DNA from: Campylobacter concisus
Lineage (GTDB): Bacteria; Campylobacterota; Campylobacteria; Campylobacterales; Campylobacteraceae
Assembly: GCF_003048835.2 (NCBI RefSeq)
Contig: NZ_CP060705.1
Location: forward strand, 1,054,001-1,118,000
DNA: 64,000 bases
Direction of reading: 5' to 3'
This document shows positions 39,502 through 48,331 of the stretch, in pieces. The position numbers and the translations under genes are program-made. Numbering within the stretch: the stretch's first letter is position 1; the number at the start of each line of letters is the position of its first letter. The notes under the pieces were generated by a model, which made no database searches, was not told the origin of the DNA, and saw nothing but the letters and a program-made list of their open reading frames with translations.

Positions 39502-41460
39502 TTATTTTTTCTTTATTGCTTTGTCTATAAAATCTTTACAAATTTTTAGATTTTTTTCGTAATCTTTTGGCAGTGCCATTCCTTTGTCTTTAGATAGCTT
39601 TTTAGCCAATTCTATTTGTTTCTCGCTTGGTGGCACTATGACTTTGTCTTTATTTTTATCAATAAAATTAGAGCAAATCTTCCAGTCTTTCTCGATGCCG
39701 TCTGGCAATTGCATATTTAAACTATGTGCTATATTTTTAGCCCACTCGAGTTGTTTCTCGCTTGGTGGCTTTTGTGTGCTATCGTTTAGCTCTTTGAAAC
39801 CCATTTTCTCATGGAGCGGTCTTATAAAGTCTAAATAGTCAACCTTTCCATTGCTAATTTCATCTAGCACACTTTCCATTTGTTTCGTAAATTCGCTTTG
39901 TGTGATCCACTCATCGTTGTTTGTTTTTATAGTTTCAATAAAATTTATACCCTTTGGCGTTGCTATGATATTGCTATTTTTGCCTTTTGTTTCGATGCTT
40001 ACGTACTCTCTTTTAATAAGTGTTGGTAGAAATGTTGCATACGTGCTTGGACGTCCGATACCTTCTTTTTCCAAAAGAGATATAAAATTACTTTCTTTAT
40101 AGTGCTGTGGCGCTTGTTTTTTTACTTCCTGTAGATTAAATTCTAATATTTGGAGCTCGTCGCCTTGTGCTAGATTTAATGTTATCTCTTGAACTTCTTT
40201 ATCTTTGTCGTCTTCATCTTCAGTTGTGGCTACGATAGCGTTTTTAAATCCTTTATAGATACATTTGCTCGTTTTTGCCTTGAAGCTTAGCGTCTTTATA
40301 TCTATATCATATATAGTATTTTCGTTAATCGCATTTTTGGCTTGACTTTGAACCGAATTTAAAAAGATAAGCTCATAAAGGCTTTTTTCGTCATCCGTTA
40401 GGCTTTCTTTCTTTGCTATTTCTTCTATTTGGTTAAAATCATGTATGTGTGAGATACGTATTGCTTCATGTGCTTCTGCTTGGCTTTGACTTCCTGCTTT
40501 ATATTCTTTTTTCTCATACCATTCTTCACTGCCAAATTTAACGCCTACTTCATCTATAAATTCGTTTGATAAGCTGTTACTATCGGTTCTATGATAAGTA
40601 ATTAAGCCTTTTTCGAATAATTTTTGAGCAAGGCTCATCGTCTTGTCAGGGCTAAAGCCCAATCTTTTATTTGCGTACTCTTGTAGTTGTGAGGTTCTAA
40701 AAGGTACTTTAGGCTTTTGTTGTGCCTGCTTAACATCAATTTTATATACCTTTGCTAGACTACCAGCTAATTCAGATATTTTGGCATTTGCTTCATCTTT
40801 GTCAGTAAATATATTGTCATTTACCGCATTGAATTCTATGCCGTCTTTTGTTTTAAGTTTTACTTTTATTTTATAATCGATCTTTGCGTTTGCCTTATTT
40901 TCCAGAAATTCTTTTATTTCCAATTCTCGCTTGACAATTAGAGCAAGAGCTGGGGTTTGCACCCTGCCTACGCTATTGTTTTTATCATTTAGCTTGTTGA
41001 TATATGTTGGCGACATGATAAAGCCCACTAGCTTATCGCCAACCGCTCTTGCCTTGAAGCTATCAAATTCTTTTAAATTTGAGTTTGCAAATGGCACAGC
41101 ACTATCTAGCCCCTTTTTTATTCCACTCTCTGTGATCTCGTGAAATTCTGCACGTTTAACGCTTTTTGCTATATTTTTAATAGTTTGATAAACCATATAG
41201 CCTATTCCGTATCCCTCTCTATCAGGGTCTGTCGCAATTACGACATCTTTCCCTTTGCAATCGTTAAATATTGCATTTATTCGGCTTTTGCTATCTTCTT
41301 TGAAATCAAATATTGGCTCATAGTTCTTAAAATCAACCACTATTTGATTTGTAAGCTCTTTGAAATGCCCTTTTGTAGCATAAACTTTTGCTCCAGTTAT
41401 TTGCTCTATCTTATTGACCTTGTTTGGACTTTCAATTATGATTATTGTGTTTTCGTTCAT
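39502..41460 (-). CDS. Type IA DNA topoisomerase
   Basis: 652 residues. TOPRIM start IIIIESPNKVNKIE and acidic DPDREGYGIGY; active-site Tyr in LITYHRTDSNSLS near 290. The C-terminal zinc fingers of TopA are replaced by two tandem repeats beginning PPSEKQ (about 570-610 and 614-650). Start 41460 is chosen because it forms ATGA with the preceding gene and has AAGGA upstream; a frame open to 41499 is inside that gene. Plasmid TraE/TopB-like enzymes of this kind untangle transferring or replicating DNA. Confidence 0.9.
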   Translation of the reverse strand: MNENTIIIIESPNKVNKIEQITGAKVYATKGHFKELTNQIVVDFKNYEPIFDFKEDSKSRINAIFNDCKGKDVVIATDPDREGYGIGYMVYQTIKNIAKSVKRAEFHEITESGIKKGLDSAVPFANSNLKEFDSFKARAVGDKLVGFIMSPTYINKLNDKNNSVGRVQTPALALIVKRELEIKEFLENKANAKIDYKIKVKLKTKDGIEFNAVNDNIFTDKDEANAKISELAGSLAKVYKIDVKQAQQKPKVPFRTSQLQEYANKRLGFSPDKTMSLAQKLFEKGLITYHRTDSNSLSNEFIDEVGVKFGSEEWYEKKEYKAGSQSQAEAHEAIRISHIHDFNQIEEIAKKESLTDDEKSLYELIFLNSVQSQAKNAINENTIYDIDIKTLSFKAKTSKCIYKGFKNAIVATTEDEDDKDKEVQEITLNLAQGDELQILEFNLQEVKKQAPQHYKESNFISLLEKEGIGRPSTYATFLPTLIKREYVSIETKGKNSNIIATPKGINFIETIKTNNDEWITQSEFTKQMESVLDEISNGKVDYLDFIRPLHEKMGFKELNDSTQKPPSEKQLEWAKNIAHSLNMQLPDGIEKDWKICSNFIDKNKDKVIVPPSEKQIELAKKLSKDKGMALPKDYEKNLKICKDFIDKAIKKK

Positions 41461-42029
41461 AGCTCTAATCCTTTGCTTTGATTTTGGTGTTCTTTCCATT
41501 GTTTTGATTTTTCAATCATTTTTAAAACTTCCTTGATTTGCGTGTTTCTGTCTATAATCATAAACGTTTCATCTCTAAGAATAGACGAAGCCAGCATTCT
41601 TTCTTGCAATTTTTGGCTTTGTGCGTATGTGTGAACTCTGCTTTCCATTGTGTAGTCCTGTTTGGCTTGTTTGTCAAGTTTTAAAAAGAAGTTGATACTC
41701 GTATAGAAGTTTTTACATTTTTTTATGAGTTCATTTGTTCTTTTCTTATCTTTTGGATCGCAATAAAATTTACCAAGCTCTATAGGGCTGTCACTGATTG
41801 CTATGTCGTGCTCTTTAAGCACTTTGACTATATTTAACATCTGTCCTTTGGTAACGTATGGCTGGTCTTTTAGCCTCTCTTTTTGGTTGTTTTCGATGAG
41901 TTCCGTTGCAAATTCCGAAATTAAGCCAACATCTATTCTTTTTTCTCTCATGTATTTTTTTAAATTTTTAGCTAGCGTACTTTTGCCAGCTCCTGGACTA
42001 CCATAAATATTTATTACCAATTTATTCAT
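41457..42029 (-). CDS. P-loop kinase-like ATPase
   Basis: 190 residues with Walker A GSPGAGKST (10-18), DVGLISEFATELIE and DSPIELGKFY; resembles AAA_28/phage deoxynucleoside kinase-like proteins. Substrate unknown. Sits between virB6 and the topoisomerase, overlapping the latter by 4 bases, so it is expressed with the DNA-processing genes. Confidence 0.75.
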   Translation of the reverse strand: MNKLVINIYGSPGAGKSTLAKNLKKYMREKRIDVGLISEFATELIENNQKERLKDQPYVTKGQMLNIVKVLKEHDIAISDSPIELGKFYCDPKDKKRTNELIKKCKNFYTSINFFLKLDKQAKQDYTMESRVHTYAQSQKLQERMLASSILRDETFMIIDRNTQIKEVLKMIEKSKQWKEHQNQSKGLEL

Positions 42030-42047
42030 TGCTTTATTCTCCTACTT

Positions 42048-43268
42048 TTATGGAGCTACATATCCGCCACGAAATGTTTTATACTTTTCATATGCTTTTC
42101 CTACGTCTTGACCTATTGCTTTTGAGCCTGCGCCGATATCTTTTATTAAATTTGCACCTGCTCCTATACTTGCACTAGCTATTTGTCCTGCTACTCCAGC
42201 TCCTGTAGCTGATCCAAATCCACTTACTGCTCCGCCTATAAAACTTCCGCCACCAGCTTTTCTAGCTAATCCGCTTAATATGGTCTTGCCTGCTACTGCA
42301 CCAGCCACTATTCCACCAGTTACACCGCCACTTCCATTTTCCATCTGTGTACCAAGCACTGCGTTGATCCAACTTGGAATTTTCCTTAATAAAAACAATG
42401 CTGTTATGCAGGTTATCGATCCTGTAATTAGGTATTCGAATTGTTTAGTAAATAGTTCGCCTATATAATCTTGGTATTTCTCTAGTTCTAAAATTGGGTT
42501 CATTGCTAAATTTAGGGCTATAAATGCTAATGGTGCAATAATTGCGTATGATAAATAGAGCTTATACCAGCTCCATAAATATGGTAAGAATTTTGGCATT
42601 ATTAAAAATGGTATGACTAAAGGCAAGGTGCTAAGTATTAAAAATGCCATAAATTTACTAAAGAAAATCACTATTGTAATTCCTATCAAAAGTATAAAAA
42701 ATGCTAAATAAAAAATCCAAAAAGGTATCATGCGAATTGCTGTTATTACGCCTGCCGATAAATAATCCATCACACCATTAAAGCTAATGCCTAGAAATGA
42801 CCACTCTTGCGATTGTAAATACTCTTTTGTTCCGTAGCTCCACATCATTTCTCTTAGATTATCGATCCTGTTTGCTGACTCTGTAACAATCGATCCAAAG
42901 TCTTTATTTTCAAAAATTGAGCTAACTATTGCGGTTATTGCGTTCTCTGGGATTGTCAGAATGTATAAAACGCCCATATAGGCGTTAAAGGAGCTAAGAG
43001 TTGCAAATATAAAGCATAGCAATATTAAATATTTTATAGCTCCGAAGATCTCATCTCTTGTTGGGTAGCCATTATTAACTCTACCTAATAGCCAAAACAC
43101 CACTATAAGAATTATTATAGTTTCCGATGCAGTTGAATATACTAAATCATGCGATCCATTATAAAATTTTTCAAATAAGCTCATTACGTTTTCTTGCATA
43201 ACGGCTTGTACTTTATTAATCCAATTGCTATCGGTTAATATATCTTTTGCTACTTCTGTCTGTGCCAT
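42048..43268 (-). CDS. virB6: VirB6/TrbL-like T4SS inner-membrane protein
   Basis: 406 residues with about six TM segments between 48 and 300 (for example IIILIVVFWLLG, IFYLAFFILLIGITIVIFF), the family WS-W region (LPYLWSWYKLYLSY), and a glycine/alanine-rich tail (about 318-390). Forms part of the inner-membrane channel through which the substrate passes. It stands apart from the main virB operon, with kinase and topoisomerase downstream. Confidence 0.85.
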   Translation of the reverse strand: MAQTEVAKDILTDSNWINKVQAVMQENVMSLFEKFYNGSHDLVYSTASETIIILIVVFWLLGRVNNGYPTRDEIFGAIKYLILLCFIFATLSSFNAYMGVLYILTIPENAITAIVSSIFENKDFGSIVTESANRIDNLREMMWSYGTKEYLQSQEWSFLGISFNGVMDYLSAGVITAIRMIPFWIFYLAFFILLIGITIVIFFSKFMAFLILSTLPLVIPFLIMPKFLPYLWSWYKLYLSYAIIAPLAFIALNLAMNPILELEKYQDYIGELFTKQFEYLITGSITCITALFLLRKIPSWINAVLGTQMENGSGGVTGGIVAGAVAGKTILSGLARKAGGGSFIGGAVSGFGSATGAGVAGQIASASIGAGANLIKDIGAGSKAIGQDVGKAYEKYKTFRGGYVAP

Positions 43269-43269
43269 T

Positions 43270-43545
43270 TTACGCCTTTGTTATTTCTTTCATATATGTT
43301 TTTATTGATATTAGTGCTCTCCCATTACCTAATGGATTTTTAGTCTTTATTTTTTTTATTTCTATTTTTTTATTATTTTTTATAATTGTTTCTGTTGCGA
43401 TTTCTTCTTCAAAGTATGGACTTTGCATTTCTATGATAAAATTTTCCGTATTTTCTTTTGTGGTAGGGTTGCCCACATTTGTTTGAATTTTGCTATTGTT
43501 CTTTTTGTCGCTCAGCCCTAAAAAATTTATAAAATCGCTTAACAT
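43270..43545 (-). CDS. Unknown 91-residue element protein
   Basis: Charged protein one base upstream of the virB6 stop-start junction. Middle part NFIIEMQSPYFEEEIATETI and Lys-rich tail. No signal or TM. Probably cotranscribed with virB6; no family recognised. Confidence 0.5.
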   Translation of the reverse strand: MLSDFINFLGLSDKKNNSKIQTNVGNPTTKENTENFIIEMQSPYFEEEIATETIIKNNKKIEIKKIKTKNPLGNGRALISIKTYMKEITKA

Positions 43546-43565
43546 CTTTTTCCCTTTTTACAAAC

Positions 43566-43588
43566 AATAGGGAGCTTTGCTCCCTATT
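43566..43588 (-). terminator. Strong 10-bp hairpin between ardC-like and virB6 units
   Basis: Perfect AATAGGGAGC / GCTCCCTATT stem with 3-base loop. No long U-run follows on the minus strand (GTTTGT). Likely terminator or processing hairpin separating the ArdC-like gene from the 91-residue gene. Confidence 0.55.
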
Positions 43589-43614
43589 TGTCCTAAGTTT
43601 CGTTTATGACCTAT

Positions 43615-44472
43615 TTATCTCTCCATGCCCTTGTTTTGCTCTTTGGTTTGAGCTTTTTCTTTGGTCATGTCGATCTTTTTAGCTGGATTAAAATAATCTA
43701 CACCTTTAATTTGAGCTAGCGTTAGGTTATTTAGTTGTTTCTCTAAATTTCCGCTTATCCCCAAGGTCTTGTTGTAATCTATTTTTACTTCAAAATCTTG
43801 ATTTTTTGCTTGCTCTCTATAGTGCTGGATTGCTGTTAGATCTCTTTCTTTGATCTTGCTCTCGTCTAGTCCATCAAACTGACTTACGTGATATAGAGTT
43901 TTTGTTTCTAGGCGTGGATTAATTGGGATTTTTTCCTTTACAACATAGGTCATTGCTTCCCCTGTCTCTTTGTCATACTTTATATTGCCGTCTTTGTCTT
44001 TAACAACAGCCATGATTTCTTTACCATCTTTGTCTAGCTTTGGTCTTATCTCATGGTCTGCAATATAGAGCATTTTAACACCATCGACTCTAGCTTGTAA
44101 GCCATTTTTAGTGGTTAGGATTTCGCCTGTTTTCTCATCGTGTTTTAGCTTTAGTATTCCGCCCATTGCGTTACCTTGCTCCATTGTCACAAATTGAGGC
44201 TTGTCATAACCCTTTATAGCCATTTCGGCTCTTAATAGCATACTAGTCTCTCTCGAGTATGTGGCTCCAGTCTTTGCGTTGTATGGAATTGTCCTATCGA
44301 CTTCTTCTTTACTCATATCTTTTTGCCAGTCTGCTTTTGCTGTCTTGTGGGCTTCAAAGAGCTTATATTTCATGTATTTATCAAAGCTCTCTTTCTTTTC
44401 AGCGTTATCCATCTGGTTCCAGCTTTTTCTCTCTTGTTGTTCTGACTTGATATACTTTGTAAAATCAGCCAT
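43615..44472 (-). CDS. ArdC-like ssDNA-binding / antirestriction protein
   Basis: 285 residues. The stretch TIPYNAKTGATYSRETSMLL, then AIKGYDKPQFVTMEQGNAMGG corresponds to the ArdC N-terminal ssDNA-binding domain (NPVTGKxYxGxNxLLL ... YxDPRWxTFxQAxxxGG). The C-terminal zinc protease part (HEXXH) of full ArdC is not seen. ArdC-type proteins shield incoming plasmid strands from host restriction. Assignment by pattern only. Confidence 0.65.
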   Translation of the reverse strand: MADFTKYIKSEQQERKSWNQMDNAEKKESFDKYMKYKLFEAHKTAKADWQKDMSKEEVDRTIPYNAKTGATYSRETSMLLRAEMAIKGYDKPQFVTMEQGNAMGGILKLKHDEKTGEILTTKNGLQARVDGVKMLYIADHEIRPKLDKDGKEIMAVVKDKDGNIKYDKETGEAMTYVVKEKIPINPRLETKTLYHVSQFDGLDESKIKERDLTAIQHYREQAKNQDFEVKIDYNKTLGISGNLEKQLNNLTLAQIKGVDYFNPAKKIDMTKEKAQTKEQNKGMER

Positions 44473-44495
44473 TTTTTATCCTTTACATCTGTTAA

Positions 44496-44523
44496 TAACC
44501 TATAACTTTTGGGCTATAGGTTA
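44496..44523. terminator. 9-bp hairpin between two small genes
   Basis: Perfect TAACCTATA / TATAGGTTA with a 10-base loop; it covers the stop codon of the 65-residue gene and stands 24 bases before the ArdC-like start. Could attenuate or process the transcript. Confidence 0.4.
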
Positions 44524-44711
44524 GAGTTAGGCTCATTTTCTTCTTCTATGATTTCGAGGCTTTGGTGGTCTTTTTTTAGATAATCCCACTTCTTGCTTTC
44601 ATCATCGTTGATTTCAAACTCGCCGTCTTGGCTCTCTTCGAATTGCTTTGCAAGATACATCTCATACTCTTTATATGCTTCTTCTTGCTTTAGCTTTTCT
44701 GCATAGTTCAT
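44514..44711 (-). CDS. Small acidic protein of unknown function
   Basis: 65 residues, very acidic (EFEINDDESKKWDYL). AAGGAGTAG precedes the ATG. An acidic DNA-mimic or an ArdA/ArdC-associated protein is possible, but this is speculation. First gene of the unit that follows the 44752-44833 control region. Confidence 0.5.
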   Translation of the reverse strand: MNYAEKLKQEEAYKEYEMYLAKQFEESQDGEFEINDDESKKWDYLKKDHQSLEIIEEENEPNSNL

Positions 44712-44751
44712 TTTCTACTCCTTAGGACAGATTTTTAGAGTTTTTAGGCTC

Positions 44752-44833
44752 TAATCTAAAATTTAGGTTCTTACTTAAATTTTAGATTAAAAACTTTATA
44801 AATAATAAAATATATAATAATAAAATATTAAAA
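44752..44833 (-). promoter_or_regulatory. Long palindrome and AT motif upstream of the 44711 unit
   Basis: Perfect 14-bp arms TAATCTAAAATTTA (44752-44765) and TAAATTTTAGATTA (44776-44789), loop 10. Next to it, 44798-44833, are two copies of the AT motif found at other element promoters. The arms could be an operator or an RNA hairpin in the leader. Confidence 0.55.
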
Positions 44834-44910
44834 AGTAAAAATATTTAAAATTTATAAATACTATTCCTTTAAAATTATTAGTAATATTTATAAATTTTTT
44901 TAAAAAATTT

Positions 44911-46776
44911 CTACTCTTTATCTATTTTTATTCTTAATGATTTTAATAATTCATCTCTTTGCTCTTTTCTTTCATCTTTTACTTGTGTTTGTTCTTGATT
45001 TGTAATTGTCTTAGTTGTTTCTGCTGTTTCTATAATTTCTTGGGTCGATACTACTTCTACTTTATCTGCCCCTTTAAATTGCTCTATTTTGAACCAATAC
45101 GGCACTTTCGCCTTGATAGGTATTTTAAAAAATCCTTTTACAAGTATCAAAATATCGCTACTATCCTGATTTTTTAGGTCTTGTGCTGTGACCAGCTTCT
45201 TTGCTTCTTTGCTTTTTGAGATATTGCTTTTAAAAAGATCCATATTGCCTTGCGATTTACTTATTTTTATGTTGGTGTAATCGCCTATTAGCTTACTTGT
45301 GTCTTCAGCATCTTTGTCGCTGTTCATGCCAAAAATTACTTGATAACCGCTGTTATTTTTAACGATATTCATATCATCTTCGCCATAATATTTTTTGATT
45401 TGCTCATAGCTTTGGGTCACAAATACAGGCAATAAGCCATAGCTCCTACATAGTGCTGGTGCTTCTAGTAAGAATGGCATCTTCCCAAATCTAACAAATT
45501 CATCTAAAAACGCATAAATAAATTTATTTAAATCACTGCATTCTTTTCCGCTCATAAGTTTTTTAAATAGCGTTTCTACAAAAATTCTAATAAGTGGCGC
45601 TAGGATGTCCATATCTTCGGTTTGGACGACTACATACATCGATATTCTTTTTTCTCTTAGGTCTTCAAATGTGAAGCTCATTTTGCTGGTGGCACTAGCA
45701 ACTTGTGGGTTTGTAAAAACTTTCATAAAAGTATCGTATGTGGATTTTATCGATGCAAACTCATTGTCGGCAGATTTTGAGTAGGCTCTAGCTTGATTTC
45801 TCGTATTCTCATCTATAGTTTCGTCAAAACTAGTCTGCTTGAGCCAAATTTTGAAAGTATCTACATCATAATCTCGTTCTCTTGGTTTCGTTGGATCGTC
45901 TTCATCAGGCTCTTTCATGGCTTCTTCACCAAATTTCTCATCAAGATAGTCGAAATAATCAGCCTTTGGTGCTTGTGCCAATTGCGCTAGCGTTGCGTGC
46001 TTGTCTTTTTGCATAAAATACTCTGCAAAAAATACAAACATTGTTTTTGCCGATATTATCCAGTGATCGTTTTCTCTACCTTTTTCGCCTACAAATATTG
46101 TGGAGGCGATCTGCTCGGCTAATTTTTTTATGTGAAGATATTGTAAATCTTTAACTAGGCTATGATCAAACGGATTAAAAAATAATGTATTATCCCAGCT
46201 AAAAGGGGAGAATAGTTGGATTTCATTATTAAAATATTTTTGACGATAGCCTGCCGTTTTTACGTAAAGCTCTCCTTTGATGTCTAATACTACACAAGAA
46301 TTCGGCACACTCAGTAAATTTGGGATAATCATACCAGCCGTTTTTCCGCTTCCAGGAGGTGCCACTACTAATGTTGAGAGCGGTTGTGTTGCTCGTATAA
46401 ATTTTGGGCTTGTGCTGTCAATGTCAAAGCATCCTAGCACAAGTCCTGTTTTGTAGTTTATCTTCATCTTTTCAAAATCTGCTGGCGTTGCAAACCTTGC
46501 TGATCCATAATCTTCATTATCTCTTAGATATGGCATTAGCCACCAAATTATAGCGACCAAGAGTGGTGCTATTAGTGCAAATACCGCGACATAGGCTTTC
46601 ATTTTTAACGTTGGCGTGCCAATATTTTGTAAAATTTTAAATGCCACAATTGGCACATTTACTATGTCAGGGTTGAAAATAAGTTTTACAACTACCAAAT
46701 ATGCAATTATCCCCATTATTAGGGATGTTACGTATATTAATATCCACTTTTTAGCTGTAAATTCTTTGCTATTCAC
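44911..46776 (-). CDS. virD4: VirD4/TraG coupling protein
   Basis: 621-residue ATPase that brings relaxosome DNA to the T4SS. Two N-terminal TM segments (about 12-32 and 62-84), Walker A PPGSGKTAG near 141, Walker B FIYAFLDEFVRFGKMP, and TQSYEQI. Last gene of the virB operon, overlapping mobC by 8 bases. Confidence 0.93.
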   Translation of the reverse strand: MNSKEFTAKKWILIYVTSLIMGIIAYLVVVKLIFNPDIVNVPIVAFKILQNIGTPTLKMKAYVAVFALIAPLLVAIIWWLMPYLRDNEDYGSARFATPADFEKMKINYKTGLVLGCFDIDSTSPKFIRATQPLSTLVVAPPGSGKTAGMIIPNLLSVPNSCVVLDIKGELYVKTAGYRQKYFNNEIQLFSPFSWDNTLFFNPFDHSLVKDLQYLHIKKLAEQIASTIFVGEKGRENDHWIISAKTMFVFFAEYFMQKDKHATLAQLAQAPKADYFDYLDEKFGEEAMKEPDEDDPTKPRERDYDVDTFKIWLKQTSFDETIDENTRNQARAYSKSADNEFASIKSTYDTFMKVFTNPQVASATSKMSFTFEDLREKRISMYVVVQTEDMDILAPLIRIFVETLFKKLMSGKECSDLNKFIYAFLDEFVRFGKMPFLLEAPALCRSYGLLPVFVTQSYEQIKKYYGEDDMNIVKNNSGYQVIFGMNSDKDAEDTSKLIGDYTNIKISKSQGNMDLFKSNISKSKEAKKLVTAQDLKNQDSSDILILVKGFFKIPIKAKVPYWFKIEQFKGADKVEVVSTQEIIETAETTKTITNQEQTQVKDERKEQRDELLKSLRIKIDKE

Positions 46777-47179
46777 TTTGCAATCCTTTTATCTCTTTGT
46801 TATTAGGTTGCTTTGTTCGTTCTACGTCTATTTTTATTTTTAGCTTACCGATCTTATTACTTAGTCTTTCTATTGCGTCAAAAAACTCATACATAGTCTT
46901 TTCTAAGTCGCTTTTAGCTTCTTCTTTTTTTATGATATGAGCATTTAGGTGATATGCTATTTGGTTTAAATTTTTTCCGAGGTGCTTAAATTCTTTCAAA
47001 AAATCAGCCAAAATTTCATTATTAATCTCAATTTGTTTTAGGGTTTGTGCATATTTTTCAACATGAATTAATTTTCTAACGATCGCAGATTTGCTTTCAT
47101 TCCTTGCCTGCATCATTTTTGTTAAAATTCTTGCATCGGCTTCGGTAAAATAAATAAAATGGCTAGATACTTTTTTCAT
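46769..47179 (-). CDS. mobC: MobC-like relaxosome accessory protein
   Basis: 136 residues. Ribbon-helix-helix-like N-terminus (HFIYFTEADARILTKMM) and the mobC signature LGKNLNQIAYHLN. Assists relaxase nicking at oriT. Overlaps virB11 and virD4, so it is made with the secretion system rather than next to the relaxase gene. Confidence 0.8.
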   Translation of the reverse strand: MKKVSSHFIYFTEADARILTKMMQARNESKSAIVRKLIHVEKYAQTLKQIEINNEILADFLKEFKHLGKNLNQIAYHLNAHIIKKEEAKSDLEKTMYEFFDAIERLSNKIGKLKIKIDVERTKQPNNKEIKGLQSE

Positions 47180-48123
47180 GCGATCATCCTTGCAATATCT
47201 ATCTCTTTTAAATTGAGGATGTCTGTAATTACTCTTTTATTTTTTACCCTTGCTATTTGAATGATATAGTCAATTGCTGTCATTATTAGGCTGTCAAGCA
47301 TACTTTCATCTACGTTTGATAATCCACCGCCTAATATAATATTTGTTTTTATTGCTTTTATGGCATCTTTTGGGTTGTTCGCATGTAGTGTGCTTAGGTT
47401 GCCTGCGTGTCCTGTATTATTTACTCTTAAAAATGAAAACGTATTTCTGATATCTATCTCGCCTAAGAAAAGCCTATCAGGTCGCAAACGCATTGCATTG
47501 TCGATCGCTACTTGGTAGCTATAAATTTCTGTTGCTATTTTAGGGACGGCAAGTTGAGTTTTATTTATGTTTTCAACTCTTAGTTCTTGGCTATCTTCTA
47601 TGGTTACTACTCGCTCGCTTGGGTCTATTTCTCCCATTAGTGAGTTTAAAAAACTTGTCTTTCCGCTTCCAGTTCCACCGCTTAAAAGCACATTCTTTTT
47701 TTCGTGTATCAAGTCTTTTATTTTTTCATAGCTCCAGCCATTATTTATGCATTTTTCACTTAGGATAAAGCTTTCAAGCGGATAAATTTCTTTGCTTGGT
47801 ATCCTTATGCAGATTGCTATTTCGCTATTAAATAGGCTTGATTTGTGCTGTGCTTGGACACGATATCGCAAAAATGGACTTGGCAATTCACAAGACAAGT
47901 GACAATGGCTTTCATCAAAACGTTGATTTCTTCTAGTTGCCAACTCGACTAAAAAACTATTTAAAAATTTAGCATCTAGTTTTTCGTCTTTTACCACTTC
48001 CCAGTGGTCGCCATAATCTATATTAATTTCGCAAGGCTGGTTAAAAATTAGCTCATTTGCGTTTAGATTTAGATATGGCTTTAAAACATTAAGAATGTTT
48101 TTTAAAATTATACTTTCACTCAT
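47176..48123 (-). CDS. virB11: VirB11 traffic ATPase
   Basis: 315-residue hexameric ATPase. Walker A SGGTGSGKTSFL near 150, Asp box VTIEDSQELR, Walker B LRPDRLFLGEI and His box TGHAGNLSTLHANN. Energises pilus assembly and transfer with VirB4 and VirD4. Confidence 0.95.
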   Translation of the reverse strand: MSESIILKNILNVLKPYLNLNANELIFNQPCEINIDYGDHWEVVKDEKLDAKFLNSFLVELATRRNQRFDESHCHLSCELPSPFLRYRVQAQHKSSLFNSEIAICIRIPSKEIYPLESFILSEKCINNGWSYEKIKDLIHEKKNVLLSGGTGSGKTSFLNSLMGEIDPSERVVTIEDSQELRVENINKTQLAVPKIATEIYSYQVAIDNAMRLRPDRLFLGEIDIRNTFSFLRVNNTGHAGNLSTLHANNPKDAIKAIKTNIILGGGLSNVDESMLDSLIMTAIDYIIQIARVKNKRVITDILNLKEIDIARMIA

Positions 48124-48322
48124 CTTGCTCGTTTTGCTTTTGGTCTGGTGCTTGGTTCATTAAATTTCTTTTTTCTTCTAGCAACATCTCAAGCTTTTGT
48201 TTCTCTTTATCTGCATTTGCTTGAGCTTTCTCGGTTTTCTTTACCTGTTTTGCTATACGCTCCAAAATTTTGTTATAAGCGTTTTGGTTTTTGATTTCCG
48301 CTTTAATATCTTCTAGTTGCAC
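48116..48322 (-). CDS. Small coiled-coil protein between virB10 and virB11
   Basis: 68 residues, nearly all charged helix (KQVKKTEKAQANADKEKQKL), no signal peptide. Overlaps virB11 by 8 bases, 9 bases from virB10. Not a recognised VirB component; its fixed place in the operon suggests a T4SS accessory role. Confidence 0.6.
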   Translation of the reverse strand: MQLEDIKAEIKNQNAYNKILERIAKQVKKTEKAQANADKEKQKLEMLLEEKRNLMNQAPDQKQNEQDE

Positions 48323-48331
48323 GCTTGCTCC

